DNA of 6,688 nt from Acetobacteraceae bacterium (GTDB lineage Bacteria; Pseudomonadota; Alphaproteobacteria; Acetobacterales; Acetobacteraceae): NCBI GenBank assembly GCA_003164305.1, contig PLSZ01000305.1:1-6688 (forward strand), written 5' to 3'. Shown one piece after another: positions 1 through 6,688 of the stretch. The position numbers and the translations under genes are program-made. The notes beneath the pieces are model-generated. The model worked only from the letters and a program-made list of their open reading frames with translations, did no database searches and was not told the origin of the DNA. Within the stretch, counting starts at the first letter, position 1, and each line of letters begins with the position of its first letter.

Positions 1-181
1 GGGCGAGTTCGGCGTCTATCTGGTCGCCGACGGCACCAACCGGCCGTATCGCTGCAAGATCCGTCCGACCGGGTTCGCCTACCTGCAGGCGATCGACGTG
101 CTGGCGAAGCGGCACATGCTGGCCGACACCGTGGCGATCATCGGATCGCTCGATGTCGTGTTCGGCGAGATCGACAGGTAG
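1..181 (+). CDS. nuoD: NADH-quinone oxidoreductase subunit D, C-terminal end (partial)
   Basis: This is the last 59 residues of NuoD (49-kDa/Nqo4 family), read in the frame starting at base 2 and ending at TAG 179-181; the 5' part lies outside the window. NuoD belongs to the peripheral arm of complex I and, with NuoB and NuoH, forms the quinone-reduction site on the cytoplasmic side of the membrane. The recognisable family tail is visible: a [11 protein letters not shown] segment at the start, [25 protein letters not shown], and the terminal VVFGEIDR. The family usually reads K-I-R-A-P-G-F where this protein has K-I-R-P-T-G-F, a small departure. No NuoC-like sequence can be judged from this fragment. 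nuoE begins 3 nt downstream, so the two genes are surely cotranscribed. Identification is firm from several conserved blocks plus gene order. Confidence 0.96.
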   Translation, partial: GEFGVYLVADGTNRPYRCKIRPTGFAYLQAIDVLAKRHMLADTVAIIGSLDVVFGEIDR

Positions 182-184
182 AAT

Positions 185-808
185 ATGGCCGATTTTGAAC
201 AACCCGCGAGTTTCGCGTTCGACGCCGAGTCGGAGACTGAGATCGCGCATATCGTCGCGAAGTATCCGGAAGGCCGTCAGGCGAGCGCGGTGATCCCCGC
301 TTTGTACGTCGCGCAGCGGCAGATGAAGCGGCAAACCGGCAGCGCCTGGGTTCCCGTTAAAGCGATGGACGCGGTCGCGCATCGGTTGGGCATGGCGCCG
401 ATCCGGGTCTATGAGGTCACGACGTTTTATTTCATGTTCAATACGGCGCCGATCGGTAAATATCATCTGCAACTTTGCACGACCACGCCGTGCTGGCTGC
501 GTGGTTCCGACGAGGTGGTGCAGGCCTGCCGCGATGCCACCGGCATCAAGGGCTGGAAGGAAACCAGCGCCGACGGCCTGTTCACCATGACCGAGGTCGA
601 GTGCATCGGCGCCTGCGTCAACGCGCCGGTGCTCCAGGTGGACGATGACTTCTACGAAGACATGGACGCGGAAAAGGTCAAAACCCTGATCGCCGCGTTA
701 CGCGAAGGCAAGCCGCCGCCGGCCGGTTCCATGACCGGGCGTCAGACCTCCGCGCCGGAGGGCGGGCCGAACACGCTCACCACGCTGCAATTCGCGCCGG
801 AGACGTAA
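185..808 (+). CDS. nuoE: NADH-quinone oxidoreductase subunit E (24-kDa, [2Fe-2S] N1a)
   Basis: A 207-residue NuoE of the thioredoxin-like [2Fe-2S] ferredoxin family. It sits with NuoF at the tip of the peripheral arm and holds cluster N1a next to FMN. The four expected ligands are present in family spacing: C98 and C103 (LCTTTPC), then C140 and C144 (ECIGAC). The helical N-terminal region includes the typical [14 protein letters not shown] block (about residues 27-40), followed by the block [10 protein letters not shown] (77-86). Residues from about 175 onward form a Pro/Gly/Thr-rich tail without obvious domain character. This is longer than the compact bacterial form (E. coli NuoE is about 166 residues), and such tails are common in alphaproteobacterial homologues. 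ATG 185 is chosen because it follows the nuoD stop by 3 nt and gives the usual N-terminus; only a weak AGG (176-178) precedes it, so translation is probably coupled to nuoD. nuoF follows after 2 nt. Confidence 0.97.
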   Translation: MADFEQPASFAFDAESETEIAHIVAKYPEGRQASAVIPALYVAQRQMKRQTGSAWVPVKAMDAVAHRLGMAPIRVYEVTTFYFMFNTAPIGKYHLQLCTTTPCWLRGSDEVVQACRDATGIKGWKETSADGLFTMTEVECIGACVNAPVLQVDDDFYEDMDAEKVKTLIAALREGKPPPAGSMTGRQTSAPEGGPNTLTTLQFAPET

Positions 809-810
809 CC

Positions 811-2103
811 ATGCTGGCGGACCGGGATCGCATCTTCACCAATCTCTACGGTCTGCACGACCCGATGTTGAAGGGCGCGCGGTCGCGCGGCGACTGGGAC
901 AATACCGCGGCGATTTTGGCCCGTGGCCGTGACGAGATCGTCAATGAAGTGAAGGCATCAGGCTTGCGTGGCCGTGGCGGCGCCGGTTTCCCCACGGGCC
1001 TTAAATGGTCGTTCATGCCGAAGACGTCGGAGCGGCCATGCTACCTGGTGGTCAACGCCGACGAGTCGGAGCCGGGCACGTGCAAAGACCGTGACATTAT
1101 CCGCCACGATCCGCACAAGCTTGTGGAAGGCTGCCTCGTCGCCGGCTTCGCGATGGGCGCCTGCGCCGCTTACATCTATATCCGTGGCGAGTTCTACAAC
1201 GAAGGCCGCGTGTTGCAGGCGGCGATCGATGAGGCATACGAAGCTGGCCTGATCGGCAAGAACGCCTGTGGTTCCGGTTACGCGTTCGATGTCATTCTGC
1301 ACCGAGGCGCCGGCGCTTACATCTGCGGTGAGGAAACCGCGCTGATCGAAAGCCTGGAGGGCAAGAAGGGCATGCCGCGGTTGAAGCCGCCATTCCCCGC
1401 CGGCGTCGGTTTATACGGCTGCCCCTCCACCGTGAACAATGTCGAGAGCATCGCGGTGGCGCCAACCATCATGCGCCGCGGCGCCGCCTGGTTCAGCGCG
1501 CTCGGCCGCCCGAACAACACCGGCCAAAAGGTGTTCTGTATCTCGGGACATGTGAACAAGCCGTGCAATGTCGAGGAAGAGCTCGGTATTCCGATGCGCG
1601 AACTGATCGACAAATACGCCGGCGGCGTGCGTGGTGGCTGGGACAATCTGCTGGCGGTGATCCCCGGCGGCGCCTCGGTCCCGTTAATTCCGAAATCGGT
1701 GTGCGACGAGGTCCTGATGGACTTCGACAGTCTGCGTAACGTGACCAGCGGACTGGGCACGGCGGCGGTGATCGTGATGGACAAGTCTACCGATCTGATC
1801 AAGGCAATCGCGCGCTTGTCTAAATTCTACATGCATGAAAGTTGCGGCCAGTGTACGCCATGCCGCGAAGGCACCGGCTGGATGTGGCGCGTCATGAATC
1901 GCATGGTAGAAGGCCGCGCCGAACTGTCGGAAATCGACACGTTGCAACAGGTGACGAAACAGATCGAAGGTCACACGATCTGCGCTCTGGGCGATGCCGC
2001 GGCCTGGCCGATCCAGGGTCTGATCCGGCATTTCCGGCCGATGATGGAAGAGCGGATCGCGGCCTATAAGTCGCGCTCCACTGTCCGGTTGGCGGCGGAG
2101 TAA
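811..2103 (+). CDS. nuoF: NADH-quinone oxidoreductase subunit F (51-kDa, NADH/FMN, [4Fe-4S] N3)
   Basis: A 430-residue NuoF, the normal length for the family. It oxidises NADH, passes a hydride to bound FMN, and sends electrons one at a time to [4Fe-4S] cluster N3. The glycine-rich nucleotide/FMN segment [13 protein letters not shown] is at residues 54-66. [14 protein letters not shown] (83-95) and [19 protein letters not shown] (166-184) are the further FMN/NADH-pocket signatures. A SLBB-like middle region follows (about 240-330), then the C-terminal helical domain with the N3 ligands C345, C348, C351 (SCGQCTPC) and C391 (TICALGD). All ligands are intact, so the protein should be active. A GGAG at 799-802 lies 8 nt before ATG 811 and supports this start. 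The gene follows nuoE after 2 nt and is followed after 4 nt by the pentapeptide-repeat gene, not directly by nuoG. Confidence 0.98.
   Translation: MLADRDRIFTNLYGLHDPMLKGARSRGDWDNTAAILARGRDEIVNEVKASGLRGRGGAGFPTGLKWSFMPKTSERPCYLVVNADESEPGTCKDRDIIRHDPHKLVEGCLVAGFAMGACAAYIYIRGEFYNEGRVLQAAIDEAYEAGLIGKNACGSGYAFDVILHRGAGAYICGEETALIESLEGKKGMPRLKPPFPAGVGLYGCPSTVNNVESIAVAPTIMRRGAAWFSALGRPNNTGQKVFCISGHVNKPCNVEEELGIPMRELIDKYAGGVRGGWDNLLAVIPGGASVPLIPKSVCDEVLMDFDSLRNVTSGLGTAAVIVMDKSTDLIKAIARLSKFYMHESCGQCTPCREGTGWMWRVMNRMVEGRAELSEIDTLQQVTKQIEGHTICALGDAAAWPIQGLIRHFRPMMEERIAAYKSRSTVRLAAE
2097..2100 (+). promoter_or_regulatory. Ribosome binding site of the pentapeptide-repeat gene
   Basis: GGAG lies inside the last codons of nuoF, 7 nt before ATG 2108. 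It is a good Shine-Dalgarno match at normal spacing. It supports the small gene being translated and fixes its start. Confidence 0.6.
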
Positions 2104-2107
2104 GCCG

Positions 2108-2494
2108 ATGGACATCGCCAGCCTGAAAGAACCGCTGACCGCGACTGACAGCGAACTGAACGGTTCCTCGTTCAACGGCGTCATGCTGCGCGACGCACAA
2201 TTCCACGATGCCGGGTTGCAATCCGCGCGCTTCGATTACGTCAACATGTCCGACGTGGCTTTCTCGCGCATGAACATGTCGCGCGCGACGTTTACCGACG
2301 GTTTGCTGCCGGGAGTGCGGTTCCATGACGTCAATATGTCGGGCGTGTTTGTCGATAAGGCCAATCTCGCCGGCGGAACGATCCAGAACGCCAACCTGTC
2401 CGGCGTTTCGATCCGTGATTGCAACATCTCCGGCTTGCGTGTCGAAGGCTATTTGGTGAGCGATCTGATCGCCGCCTATCGAAAGAGTGTGTGA
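2108..2494 (+). CDS. Pentapeptide-repeat protein encoded between nuoF and nuoG
   Basis: A 128-residue protein built almost wholly of pentapeptide repeats. A hydrophobic central residue recurs at every fifth position without a break from L17 to V112 (17, 22, 27 ... 107, 112; 20 pentads), with mostly small residues (A, V, S, G, C) two positions earlier. Proteins of this family fold as a right-handed four-sided beta-helix; 20 pentads would make five coils. A short capping tail (about 113-128, EGYLVSDLIAAYRKSV) resembles the end of other small pentapeptide proteins. There is no signal peptide, membrane segment or iron-sulfur motif and only one cysteine (C105), so it is probably a soluble cytoplasmic protein. 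It is not one of the 14 core complex I subunits. Some family members (MfpA, Qnr) mimic DNA and bind gyrase, but nothing here indicates that role. Its place in the operon, a proper ribosome binding site, and a stop overlapping the nuoG start suggest coexpression with complex I, perhaps as an accessory or assembly factor. The function is unknown. Confidence 0.9.
   Translation: MDIASLKEPLTATDSELNGSSFNGVMLRDAQFHDAGLQSARFDYVNMSDVAFSRMNMSRATFTDGLLPGVRFHDVNMSGVFVDKANLAGGTIQNANLSGVSIRDCNISGLRVEGYLVSDLIAAYRKSV
2150..2449 (+). repeat. Pentapeptide-repeat coding region with 30-nt periodicity
   Basis: This covers residues 15-114 of the small protein, the 20 pentads. At DNA level a short word recurs with 30-nt phasing: AACATGTC ends at 2250 and 2280, AATATGTC at 2340, AACCTGTC at 2400 and AACATCTC at 2430. 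These encode Asn-Met/Leu/Ile-Ser at residues 46-48, 56-58, 76-78, 96-98 and 106-108; a diverged copy (NLA) is at 86-88. The unit expected at 66-68 (LLP) is degenerate. The pattern fits growth by duplication of a two-pentad unit. Confidence 0.8.
2482..2487 (+). promoter_or_regulatory. Weak ribosome binding site of nuoG
   Basis: AAAGAG lies 6 nt before ATG 2494, inside the end of the pentapeptide-repeat gene. It favours 2494 as the nuoG start over an in-frame ATG at 2419. With the TGATG stop/start overlap, translation is probably coupled as well. Confidence 0.45.
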
Positions 2495-4527
2495 TGCCGA
2501 AACTCACCATCGACGGGATCGAGGTCGAGGTCCCCGCCGGCGCCACGGTGCTGCAGGCGGCCGAGGCCGCGGGCATCGAGATCCCCCGCTTTTGCTACCA
2601 CGACCGGCTGTCGATCGCCGGCAATTGCCGCATGTGCCTGGTGGAAATCGAAAAGACGCCACCGAAACCAATTTCCTCCTGCACCTATCCCGCCGCCGAG
2701 GGCATGATCGTGCACACCAATACGCCGATGGTGCGCAATGGCCGCCGCGGCGTGATGGAATTTCTGCTGATCAACCACCCGCTGGATTGCCCGATCTGCG
2801 ATCAGGGCGGCGAGTGCGACCTGCAGGACCAGGCCATGGGCTATGGCATGGACCATTCGCGCTTCGCCGAGAACAAGCGCGCGGTGCCGGATAAGAATCT
2901 CGGCCCGCTGGTGCAGACGGTGATGACGCGCTGCATCCATTGCACGCGCTGCATTCGTTTCATCTCCGAGGTCGCCGGCGTACCCGATCTCGGCGCCACC
3001 TCCCGCGGCGAGCACATGGAAGTCGGGACTTATGTCGAGAAAGCGCTGAGTTCGGAACTGTCAGCCAATATCATCGATCTTTGTCCGGTGGGCGCGTTGA
3101 CGTCGAAGCCGTACGCGTTCTCGGCGCGGTCCTGGGAGCTGAGCAAGACCGACAGCATCGACGTGCTGGACGCGGTTGGCGCGAATATCCGCGTCGATAC
3201 CCGCGGGCCGGAGGTTCTTCGCATCCTCCCTCGCCTGAACGAAGACGTGAACGAAGAATGGTTGGGCGATAAGTCGCGCTTCGCGGTCGATGGCCTGAAG
3301 CGCAGGCGTCTCGATAAGCCATGGGTGCGTAAGGACGGCAAATTGCAACCCGCGAGTTGGCAACAGGCGTTCGATGCCATCGCGGAAAAGCTGCACGGTC
3401 TGGCGGGGGAGAAAATCGGCGCCATCGCCGGCGATCTGTGCGACGCCGAAAGCATGCTGGCGCTGAAGGATCTGATGACGGCTCTGGGCTCGGCGAACAC
3501 CGACTGCCGGCAGGACGGCGCGAAGCTCAGCAACGCGCGCCGCGATTATTACACATTCAATACAACGATCGCCGGGATCGAGGACGCTGACGCCATCCTG
3601 ATCATCGGGTCCAACCCCCGGCGCGAGGCGCCGGTGCTGAACGCGCGCATCCGCAAGGCATGGAATCAAAACGCAACGAAAATCGGCCTGATTGGCGCTG
3701 AAACGGATCTGACTTATCCGCTGACCCATCTCGGTACTGGGCCCGCCGCGTTCGCTGACGCCGAGCAGTTTTTGGCCGGTGCGAAGAAGCCGATGGTAAT
3801 CGTCGGGCAGGGGGCTTTGGCTCGCGCCGATGGGGCCGCGGTGCTCGCCGCCGCGTGGGGGATCGCGTCGCGCGCCGGGGGACTGACCGCCGAGTGGCAC
3901 GGCTTCAACGTGCTGCACACCGCCGCCGCCCGCGTGGGCGCGCTGGATCTTGGTTTCGTCCCCGGTCCGAATGGCAAGAGCGTCGCCGAGATGCCGGACC
4001 TGGACCTTCTGTGGCTATTGGGCGCCGATGAATTCGACACCGGGAAAATCGCGCCCGGAACGTTCGTGATTTACCAGGGGCACCATGGCGACGCCGGAGC
4101 TTCCCGAGCTGACGTCATTCTGCCGGGCGCCGCTTACACCGAAAAGTCCGGCACCTATGTCAATACCGAAGGCCGCGTGCAGCGTGGCTTCATGGCGACG
4201 CATCCTCCGGGGGAAGCCCGGGAAGATTGGCGGATCATCCGGGCACTGAGCACGCGGCTCGGCCACACGCTGCCGTACGACACGATCGATGCGCTACGGA
4301 CACGACTGCAAACAGTCAATCCGGTGTTCGCCAATGTTGGCTTCCTCCCGCGTTTTGGGGCCACCGACGCGACCGCTCCGGCTGGCGATCCAGCCGCGGT
4401 CAGCGACCTTCCGTTCGCACCCGTGATCAAACACTACCACCAGACCGATCCGATCAGCCGAGCCAGTCCGACGATGGCGGCCTGTGTCGCCGCGTTGGAA
4501 CCCGCTCCCGCCATGGCGGCGGAATAG
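2494..4527 (+). CDS. nuoG: NADH-quinone oxidoreductase subunit G (75-kDa, N1b, N4, N5)
   Basis: A 677-residue NuoG, the size usual in alphaproteobacteria and mitochondria. It relays electrons from NuoF/NuoE toward NuoI. The N-terminal ferredoxin-like domain starts [15 protein letters not shown] and carries the N1b [2Fe-2S] ligands C34, C45, C48 and C63. The N5 [4Fe-4S] set is H95, C99, C102, C108 ([14 protein letters not shown]), and N4 is C147, C150, C153 and C197 (CIHCTRC, then DLCPVG). From about residue 215 comes the molybdopterin-oxidoreductase-like domain, which in complex I binds no cofactor; [11 protein letters not shown] (370-380) and [19 protein letters not shown] (539-557) are its typical blocks. 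No cysteine lies between C197 and C316, so the extra N7 cluster of E. coli and Thermus is absent. ATG 2494 shares one base with the preceding stop and gives the standard N-terminus; an upstream in-frame ATG at 2419 would add 25 atypical residues. nuoH follows after 4 nt. Confidence 0.98.
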   Translation: MPKLTIDGIEVEVPAGATVLQAAEAAGIEIPRFCYHDRLSIAGNCRMCLVEIEKTPPKPISSCTYPAAEGMIVHTNTPMVRNGRRGVMEFLLINHPLDCPICDQGGECDLQDQAMGYGMDHSRFAENKRAVPDKNLGPLVQTVMTRCIHCTRCIRFISEVAGVPDLGATSRGEHMEVGTYVEKALSSELSANIIDLCPVGALTSKPYAFSARSWELSKTDSIDVLDAVGANIRVDTRGPEVLRILPRLNEDVNEEWLGDKSRFAVDGLKRRRLDKPWVRKDGKLQPASWQQAFDAIAEKLHGLAGEKIGAIAGDLCDAESMLALKDLMTALGSANTDCRQDGAKLSNARRDYYTFNTTIAGIEDADAILIIGSNPRREAPVLNARIRKAWNQNATKIGLIGAETDLTYPLTHLGTGPAAFADAEQFLAGAKKPMVIVGQGALARADGAAVLAAAWGIASRAGGLTAEWHGFNVLHTAAARVGALDLGFVPGPNGKSVAEMPDLDLLWLLGADEFDTGKIAPGTFVIYQGHHGDAGASRADVILPGAAYTEKSGTYVNTEGRVQRGFMATHPPGEAREDWRIIRALSTRLGHTLPYDTIDALRTRLQTVNPVFANVGFLPRFGATDATAPAGDPAAVSDLPFAPVIKHYHQTDPISRASPTMAACVAALEPAPAMAAE

Positions 4528-4531
4528 CGAG

Positions 4532-5560
4532 ATGATAGACTGGATCATCGACTTTCTGCTGAACAACCCGATTGGCATCGTCATCCTGACGGTGATCGAG
4601 GCGCTGGCGTTGCTGGTGCCGGTGCTGATGGGCGTCGCTTACATGACCTACGCCGAACGCAAGGTCATGGCGGCGATGCAGTTGCGTAAAGGTCCCAATG
4701 TGGTTGGGTGGTTTGGCCTGCTGCAACCCTTCGCCGACGCCATCAAGATGCTGACGAAGGAAACCATTATTCCGTCCGGCGCCAATCGCGTGCTGTTCAT
4801 CATGGCGCCGATGCTGACCTTCATCCTGGCGATGCTGGCATGGGCGGTCATTCCGGTGAACGACGGGTGGGCCATCGCCAACATCAACGTCGGCATCCTG
4901 TATCTGTTCGCCATTTCCTCGCTCGGCGTCTACGGCATCATCATCGCCGGCTGGGCTTCCAATTCGAAATACGCCTTCCTCGGCGCGCTGCGCTCGGCGG
5001 CGCAAATGGTCAGCTATGAAGTCTCCATGGGCTTCGTCCTGGTCACGGTCCTGCTGTGGGCCGGCAGCCTGAACCTCACCGACATCGTGCGGGCACAGAC
5101 AAGAATCTGGTTCTTCATTCCGCTGTTCCCGATGTTCATCATCTTCTTCATCTCTGGTCTGGCGGAAACCAATCGCGCGCCGTTCGACCTGCCGGAGGGT
5201 GAATCGGAAATCGTCGCCGGGTTCTTCGTCGAATACAGCTCCATGAGTTTCGGCCTGTTCTTCCTTGGCGAATACGCCAACATGATCCTGATGAGCACGA
5301 TGACGTCGATCCTGTTCCTCGGCGGCTGGCTGCCGCCGTTGAGCGTGGCGCCGTTCACCTGGATTCCGGGTCCGCTCTGGCTGATCCTGAAAATTTGCAT
5401 ATGCCTGTTCACGTTCATCTGGGTGCGCGCCACGTTCCCTCGCTATCGTTACGATCAGTTGATGCGGCTCGGTTGGAAGGTGTTCCTGCCGTTCTCGCTG
5501 TTCTGGCTGGTGCTGACGGCGGGCGTTTTGGTGGCGTTCGGTTGGCTGCCCAATGCGTGA
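4532..5560 (+). CDS. nuoH: NADH-quinone oxidoreductase subunit H (ND1-like membrane subunit)
   Basis: A 342-residue integral membrane protein of the ND1/NuoH family, which has eight membrane helices. It anchors the peripheral arm and, with NuoD and NuoB, forms the quinone chamber and the start of the proton-transfer path. Hydrophobic stretches are visible at about 12-36, 86-107, 119-141, 163-180, 193-211, 238-266, 281-298 and 316-338. Conserved loops are intact: [16 protein letters not shown] (41-56), [20 protein letters not shown] (144-163), the acidic [15 protein letters not shown] (212-226) followed by FFVEYSSM (231-238), and [13 protein letters not shown] (299-311). The many conserved acidic and arginine residues of these loops are retained. 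ATG 4532 is chosen because it follows the nuoG stop by 4 nt, has a GGA at 4521-4523, and yields the usual start just before the first helix; an in-frame ATG at 4484 would run inside nuoG. The gap to nuoI is 17 nt. Confidence 0.98.
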   Translation: MIDWIIDFLLNNPIGIVILTVIEALALLVPVLMGVAYMTYAERKVMAAMQLRKGPNVVGWFGLLQPFADAIKMLTKETIIPSGANRVLFIMAPMLTFILAMLAWAVIPVNDGWAIANINVGILYLFAISSLGVYGIIIAGWASNSKYAFLGALRSAAQMVSYEVSMGFVLVTVLLWAGSLNLTDIVRAQTRIWFFIPLFPMFIIFFISGLAETNRAPFDLPEGESEIVAGFFVEYSSMSFGLFFLGEYANMILMSTMTSILFLGGWLPPLSVAPFTWIPGPLWLILKICICLFTFIWVRATFPRYRYDQLMRLGWKVFLPFSLFWLVLTAGVLVAFGWLPNA

Positions 5561-5565
5561 GCTGG

Positions 5566-5571
5566 AAGGAG
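5566..5571 (+). promoter_or_regulatory. Strong ribosome binding site of nuoI
   Basis: AAGGAG lies in the 17-nt nuoH-nuoI spacer, 6 nt before ATG 5578. It is the best Shine-Dalgarno match in the window and sets the nuoI start against an in-frame ATG at 5395 that lies inside nuoH. Confidence 0.85.
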
Positions 5572-5577
5572 CCTGAC

Positions 5578-6066
5578 ATGGCGTTTCTCGACCGAACCGC
5601 GCGGGGCCTGCTGCTGTCGGAACTGGTGACCGGCATGGGCCTGACCCTGAACTATTTCTTCCGGCGTAAGGCGACGATCAACTACCCGTACGAGAAAGGC
5701 CCGCTCAGCCCGCGCTTCAAGGGCGAGCATGCGTTGCGCCGCTATCCCAACGGCGAAGAACGCTGCATCGCCTGCAAGTTGTGTGAGGCAATCTGTCCGG
5801 CGCAGGCCATCACGATCGAGGCTGAACCGCGCGAAGACGGCTCGCGCCGCACCACGCGCTACGACATCGACATGACGAAATGCATCTATTGCGGGCTGTG
5901 CGAAGAGGCCTGTCCGGTCGATGCGATCGTGGAAGGACCGAACTACGAGTTCGCGACGGAAACCCGGGAAGAGCTGCTGTATAACAAAGACAAGCTGCTG
6001 GCGAACGGCGACCGGTGGGAGCCGGAGCTCGCGCGGCGGCTGGAACTGGATGCGCCCTACCGATGA
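5578..6066 (+). CDS. nuoI: NADH-quinone oxidoreductase subunit I (TYKY, 2x[4Fe-4S] N6a/N6b)
   Basis: A 162-residue 8-iron ferredoxin-type subunit that carries electrons from NuoG to cluster N2 in NuoB. Two classical CxxCxxCxxxCP motifs are complete: C63, C66, C69, C73 ([12 protein letters not shown]) and C102, C105, C108, C112 ([12 protein letters not shown]). By family structure the fourth cysteine of each motif binds the other cluster. The N-terminal 30 residues are hydrophobic and amphipathic ([18 protein letters not shown]) and would lie along the membrane surface on NuoH. The block [15 protein letters not shown] (33-47) and the end TRYDIDMTK (93-101) are nearly invariant in alphaproteobacterial and mitochondrial homologues. 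The C-terminal part ([20 protein letters not shown], 126-145, to DAPYR) is also the usual one. ATG 5578 is supported by the strong ribosome binding site and standard length. The stop overlaps the nuoJ start by 4 nt. Confidence 0.98.
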   Translation: MAFLDRTARGLLLSELVTGMGLTLNYFFRRKATINYPYEKGPLSPRFKGEHALRRYPNGEERCIACKLCEAICPAQAITIEAEPREDGSRRTTRYDIDMTKCIYCGLCEEACPVDAIVEGPNYEFATETREELLYNKDKLLANGDRWEPELARRLELDAPYR

Positions 6067-6688
6067 TCGTCGATTTCTTCTTTTATCTGTTCGCCGCGTT
6101 TCTGCTGATCTCGGCGACATTGGTGGTCAGTTCGCGCAATCCCGTGCATTCGGTGTTGTTCCTGATCCTGGCGTTCTTCAACGCGGCGGCCTTGTTCCTG
6201 ATCGCGGGCGCCGAGTTCCTGGCGATGATCCTGGTCGTCGTTTATGTCGGCGCGGTCGCGGTGCTGTTCCTGTTCGTTGTCATGATGCTCGACGTCGATT
6301 TTGAGCAGTTGCGTGGCGGGTTGCAGCGTTATGCCGGCATTGGCGCCGCTGTCGGAGCGGCGTTGCTGGTCGAATTCGCCATCGCCCTGGGCGGCTGGAA
6401 GCTGGCGCCGACCGCGGAACGCGTGAGCTTCTCTCCCATCCCCACCAACGTCAGCAACACCGCGGCATTGGGCAGGGTGCTCTATACCGACTACATCTTT
6501 CTGTTTCAGACGGCCGGCCTGATCCTGCTGGTGGCGATGATCGGCGCGATCGTGCTGACGTTGCGCGACCGGAAGACGTCGCGGCATCAGAACATCCGGA
6601 CGCAGACCGGCCGGACCGTGGCGGAGACGTTGGAAGTCGTGACGATTTCGCTTGGCGCGGGCACCACCCAAAGCGGAGGGTTCCTGCG
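6063..6688 (+). CDS. nuoJ: NADH-quinone oxidoreductase subunit J (ND6-like), 3' end beyond window
   Basis: The reading frame is open from ATG 6063 to the window end, giving 208 residues with no stop. That is close to full length for alphaproteobacterial NuoJ, so probably only a few codons are missing. NuoJ is a five-helix membrane subunit between NuoH and the antiporter-like subunits. Hydrophobic stretches are seen at about 5-22, 27-48, 53-76, 88-111 and 147-167. The family hallmark is [20 protein letters not shown] with FLFVVMMLD after it (49-77). It includes E51 and Y61 in the third helix, which in known structures has a pi-bulge important for proton coupling. After the fifth helix comes a charged tail ([17 protein letters not shown], 168-184). 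The start overlaps the nuoI stop by the ATGA arrangement with no clear Shine-Dalgarno, so it is likely translated by coupling to nuoI. Confidence 0.95.
   Translation, partial: MIVDFFFYLFAAFLLISATLVVSSRNPVHSVLFLILAFFNAAALFLIAGAEFLAMILVVVYVGAVAVLFLFVVMMLDVDFEQLRGGLQRYAGIGAAVGAALLVEFAIALGGWKLAPTAERVSFSPIPTNVSNTAALGRVLYTDYIFLFQTAGLILLVAMIGAIVLTLRDRKTSRHQNIRTQTGRTVAETLEVVTISLGAGTTQSGGFL

Noticed and set aside
1684..2184. Minus-strand frame of 166 codons across the nuoF end and the repeat gene
   Set aside because: It is antisense to conserved NuoF with no family resemblance; a shadow of codon bias.
2419..2493. Upstream in-frame ATG that would extend nuoG by 25 residues
   Set aside because: The added residues lie inside the pentapeptide gene in another frame and do not resemble any NuoG N-terminus; ATG 2494 gives the standard ferredoxin-domain start.
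2108..2494. Reading the repeat protein as a gyrase-protecting Qnr/MfpA-type resistance factor
   Set aside because: It is shorter, lacks recognisable Qnr loops, and sits in a respiratory operon; a shared fold alone does not support that function.
2476..3015. Minus-strand frame rich in Ala and His, opposite the nuoG N-terminus
   Set aside because: The composition follows from reversed conserved codons of the NuoG cluster region; no domain or ribosome binding site supports it.
3061..3918. A 285-codon open frame on the - strand inside nuoG
   Set aside because: It lies wholly opposite well-conserved NuoG coding sequence, its translation has no recognisable domain, and long antisense frames are expected in GC-rich genes with G/C third positions.
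4484..4531. Upstream in-frame ATG that would extend nuoH by 16 residues
   Set aside because: It overlaps the nuoG end and adds a non-conserved stretch; ATG 4532 fits the family start.
5395..5577. Upstream in-frame ATG that would extend nuoI by 61 residues
   Set aside because: It overlaps conserved nuoH sequence in another frame; the strong AAGGAG before ATG 5578 and the usual 162-residue length decide the start.

Overview
The window is an internal slice of a nuo (NDH-1, respiratory complex I) gene cluster. All genes lie on the + strand, in the order nuoD (3' end), nuoE, nuoF, a small pentapeptide-repeat gene, nuoG, nuoH, nuoI and nuoJ (5' part, cut by the window end). The sequence is GC-rich. 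Three things point to an alphaproteobacterium: NuoI and NuoH closely resemble mitochondrial/alphaproteobacterial subunits, nuoC and nuoD are probably separate genes (inferred from the NuoD tail type, not seen), and NuoG lacks the N7 cluster. A Rhodospirillales/Acetobacteraceae-like source is a guess from overall flavour and cannot be proven here.

Layout: 1-181 is the NuoD tail. 185-808 (NuoE) and 811-2103 (NuoF) are the NADH-dehydrogenase module carrying [2Fe-2S] N1a, FMN and [4Fe-4S] N3. 2108-2494 is a 128-residue protein made almost entirely of 20 consecutive pentapeptide repeats. 2494-4527 (NuoG) carries N1b, N5 and N4 plus a molybdopterin-oxidoreductase-like domain. 4532-5560 (NuoH) is the membrane subunit that helps form the quinone site. 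5578-6066 (NuoI) carries N6a and N6b. 6063 to the end is NuoJ, a membrane-arm subunit. Spacing is very tight: gaps of 2 to 17 nt, a 1-nt overlap at the repeat gene/nuoG junction and a 4-nt overlap at nuoI/nuoJ. This implies a single transcript with translational coupling. No non-coding stretch exceeds 17 nt, and I see no promoter, terminator, RNA gene, mobile element or CRISPR.

Function: electrons enter from NADH at FMN in NuoF and pass through the clusters of NuoF, NuoE and NuoG to NuoI, then to quinone at the NuoB/D/H interface. NuoH and NuoJ link this to proton pumping in the membrane arm. All iron-sulfur ligands expected in the complete subunits are present, so the enzyme looks functional.

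The one item that does not belong to the standard complex I set is the pentapeptide-repeat gene between nuoF and nuoG. It has its own ribosome binding site and its stop codon overlaps the nuoG start. It is the main candidate for something undescribed: an accessory or assembly factor, or a passenger gene.
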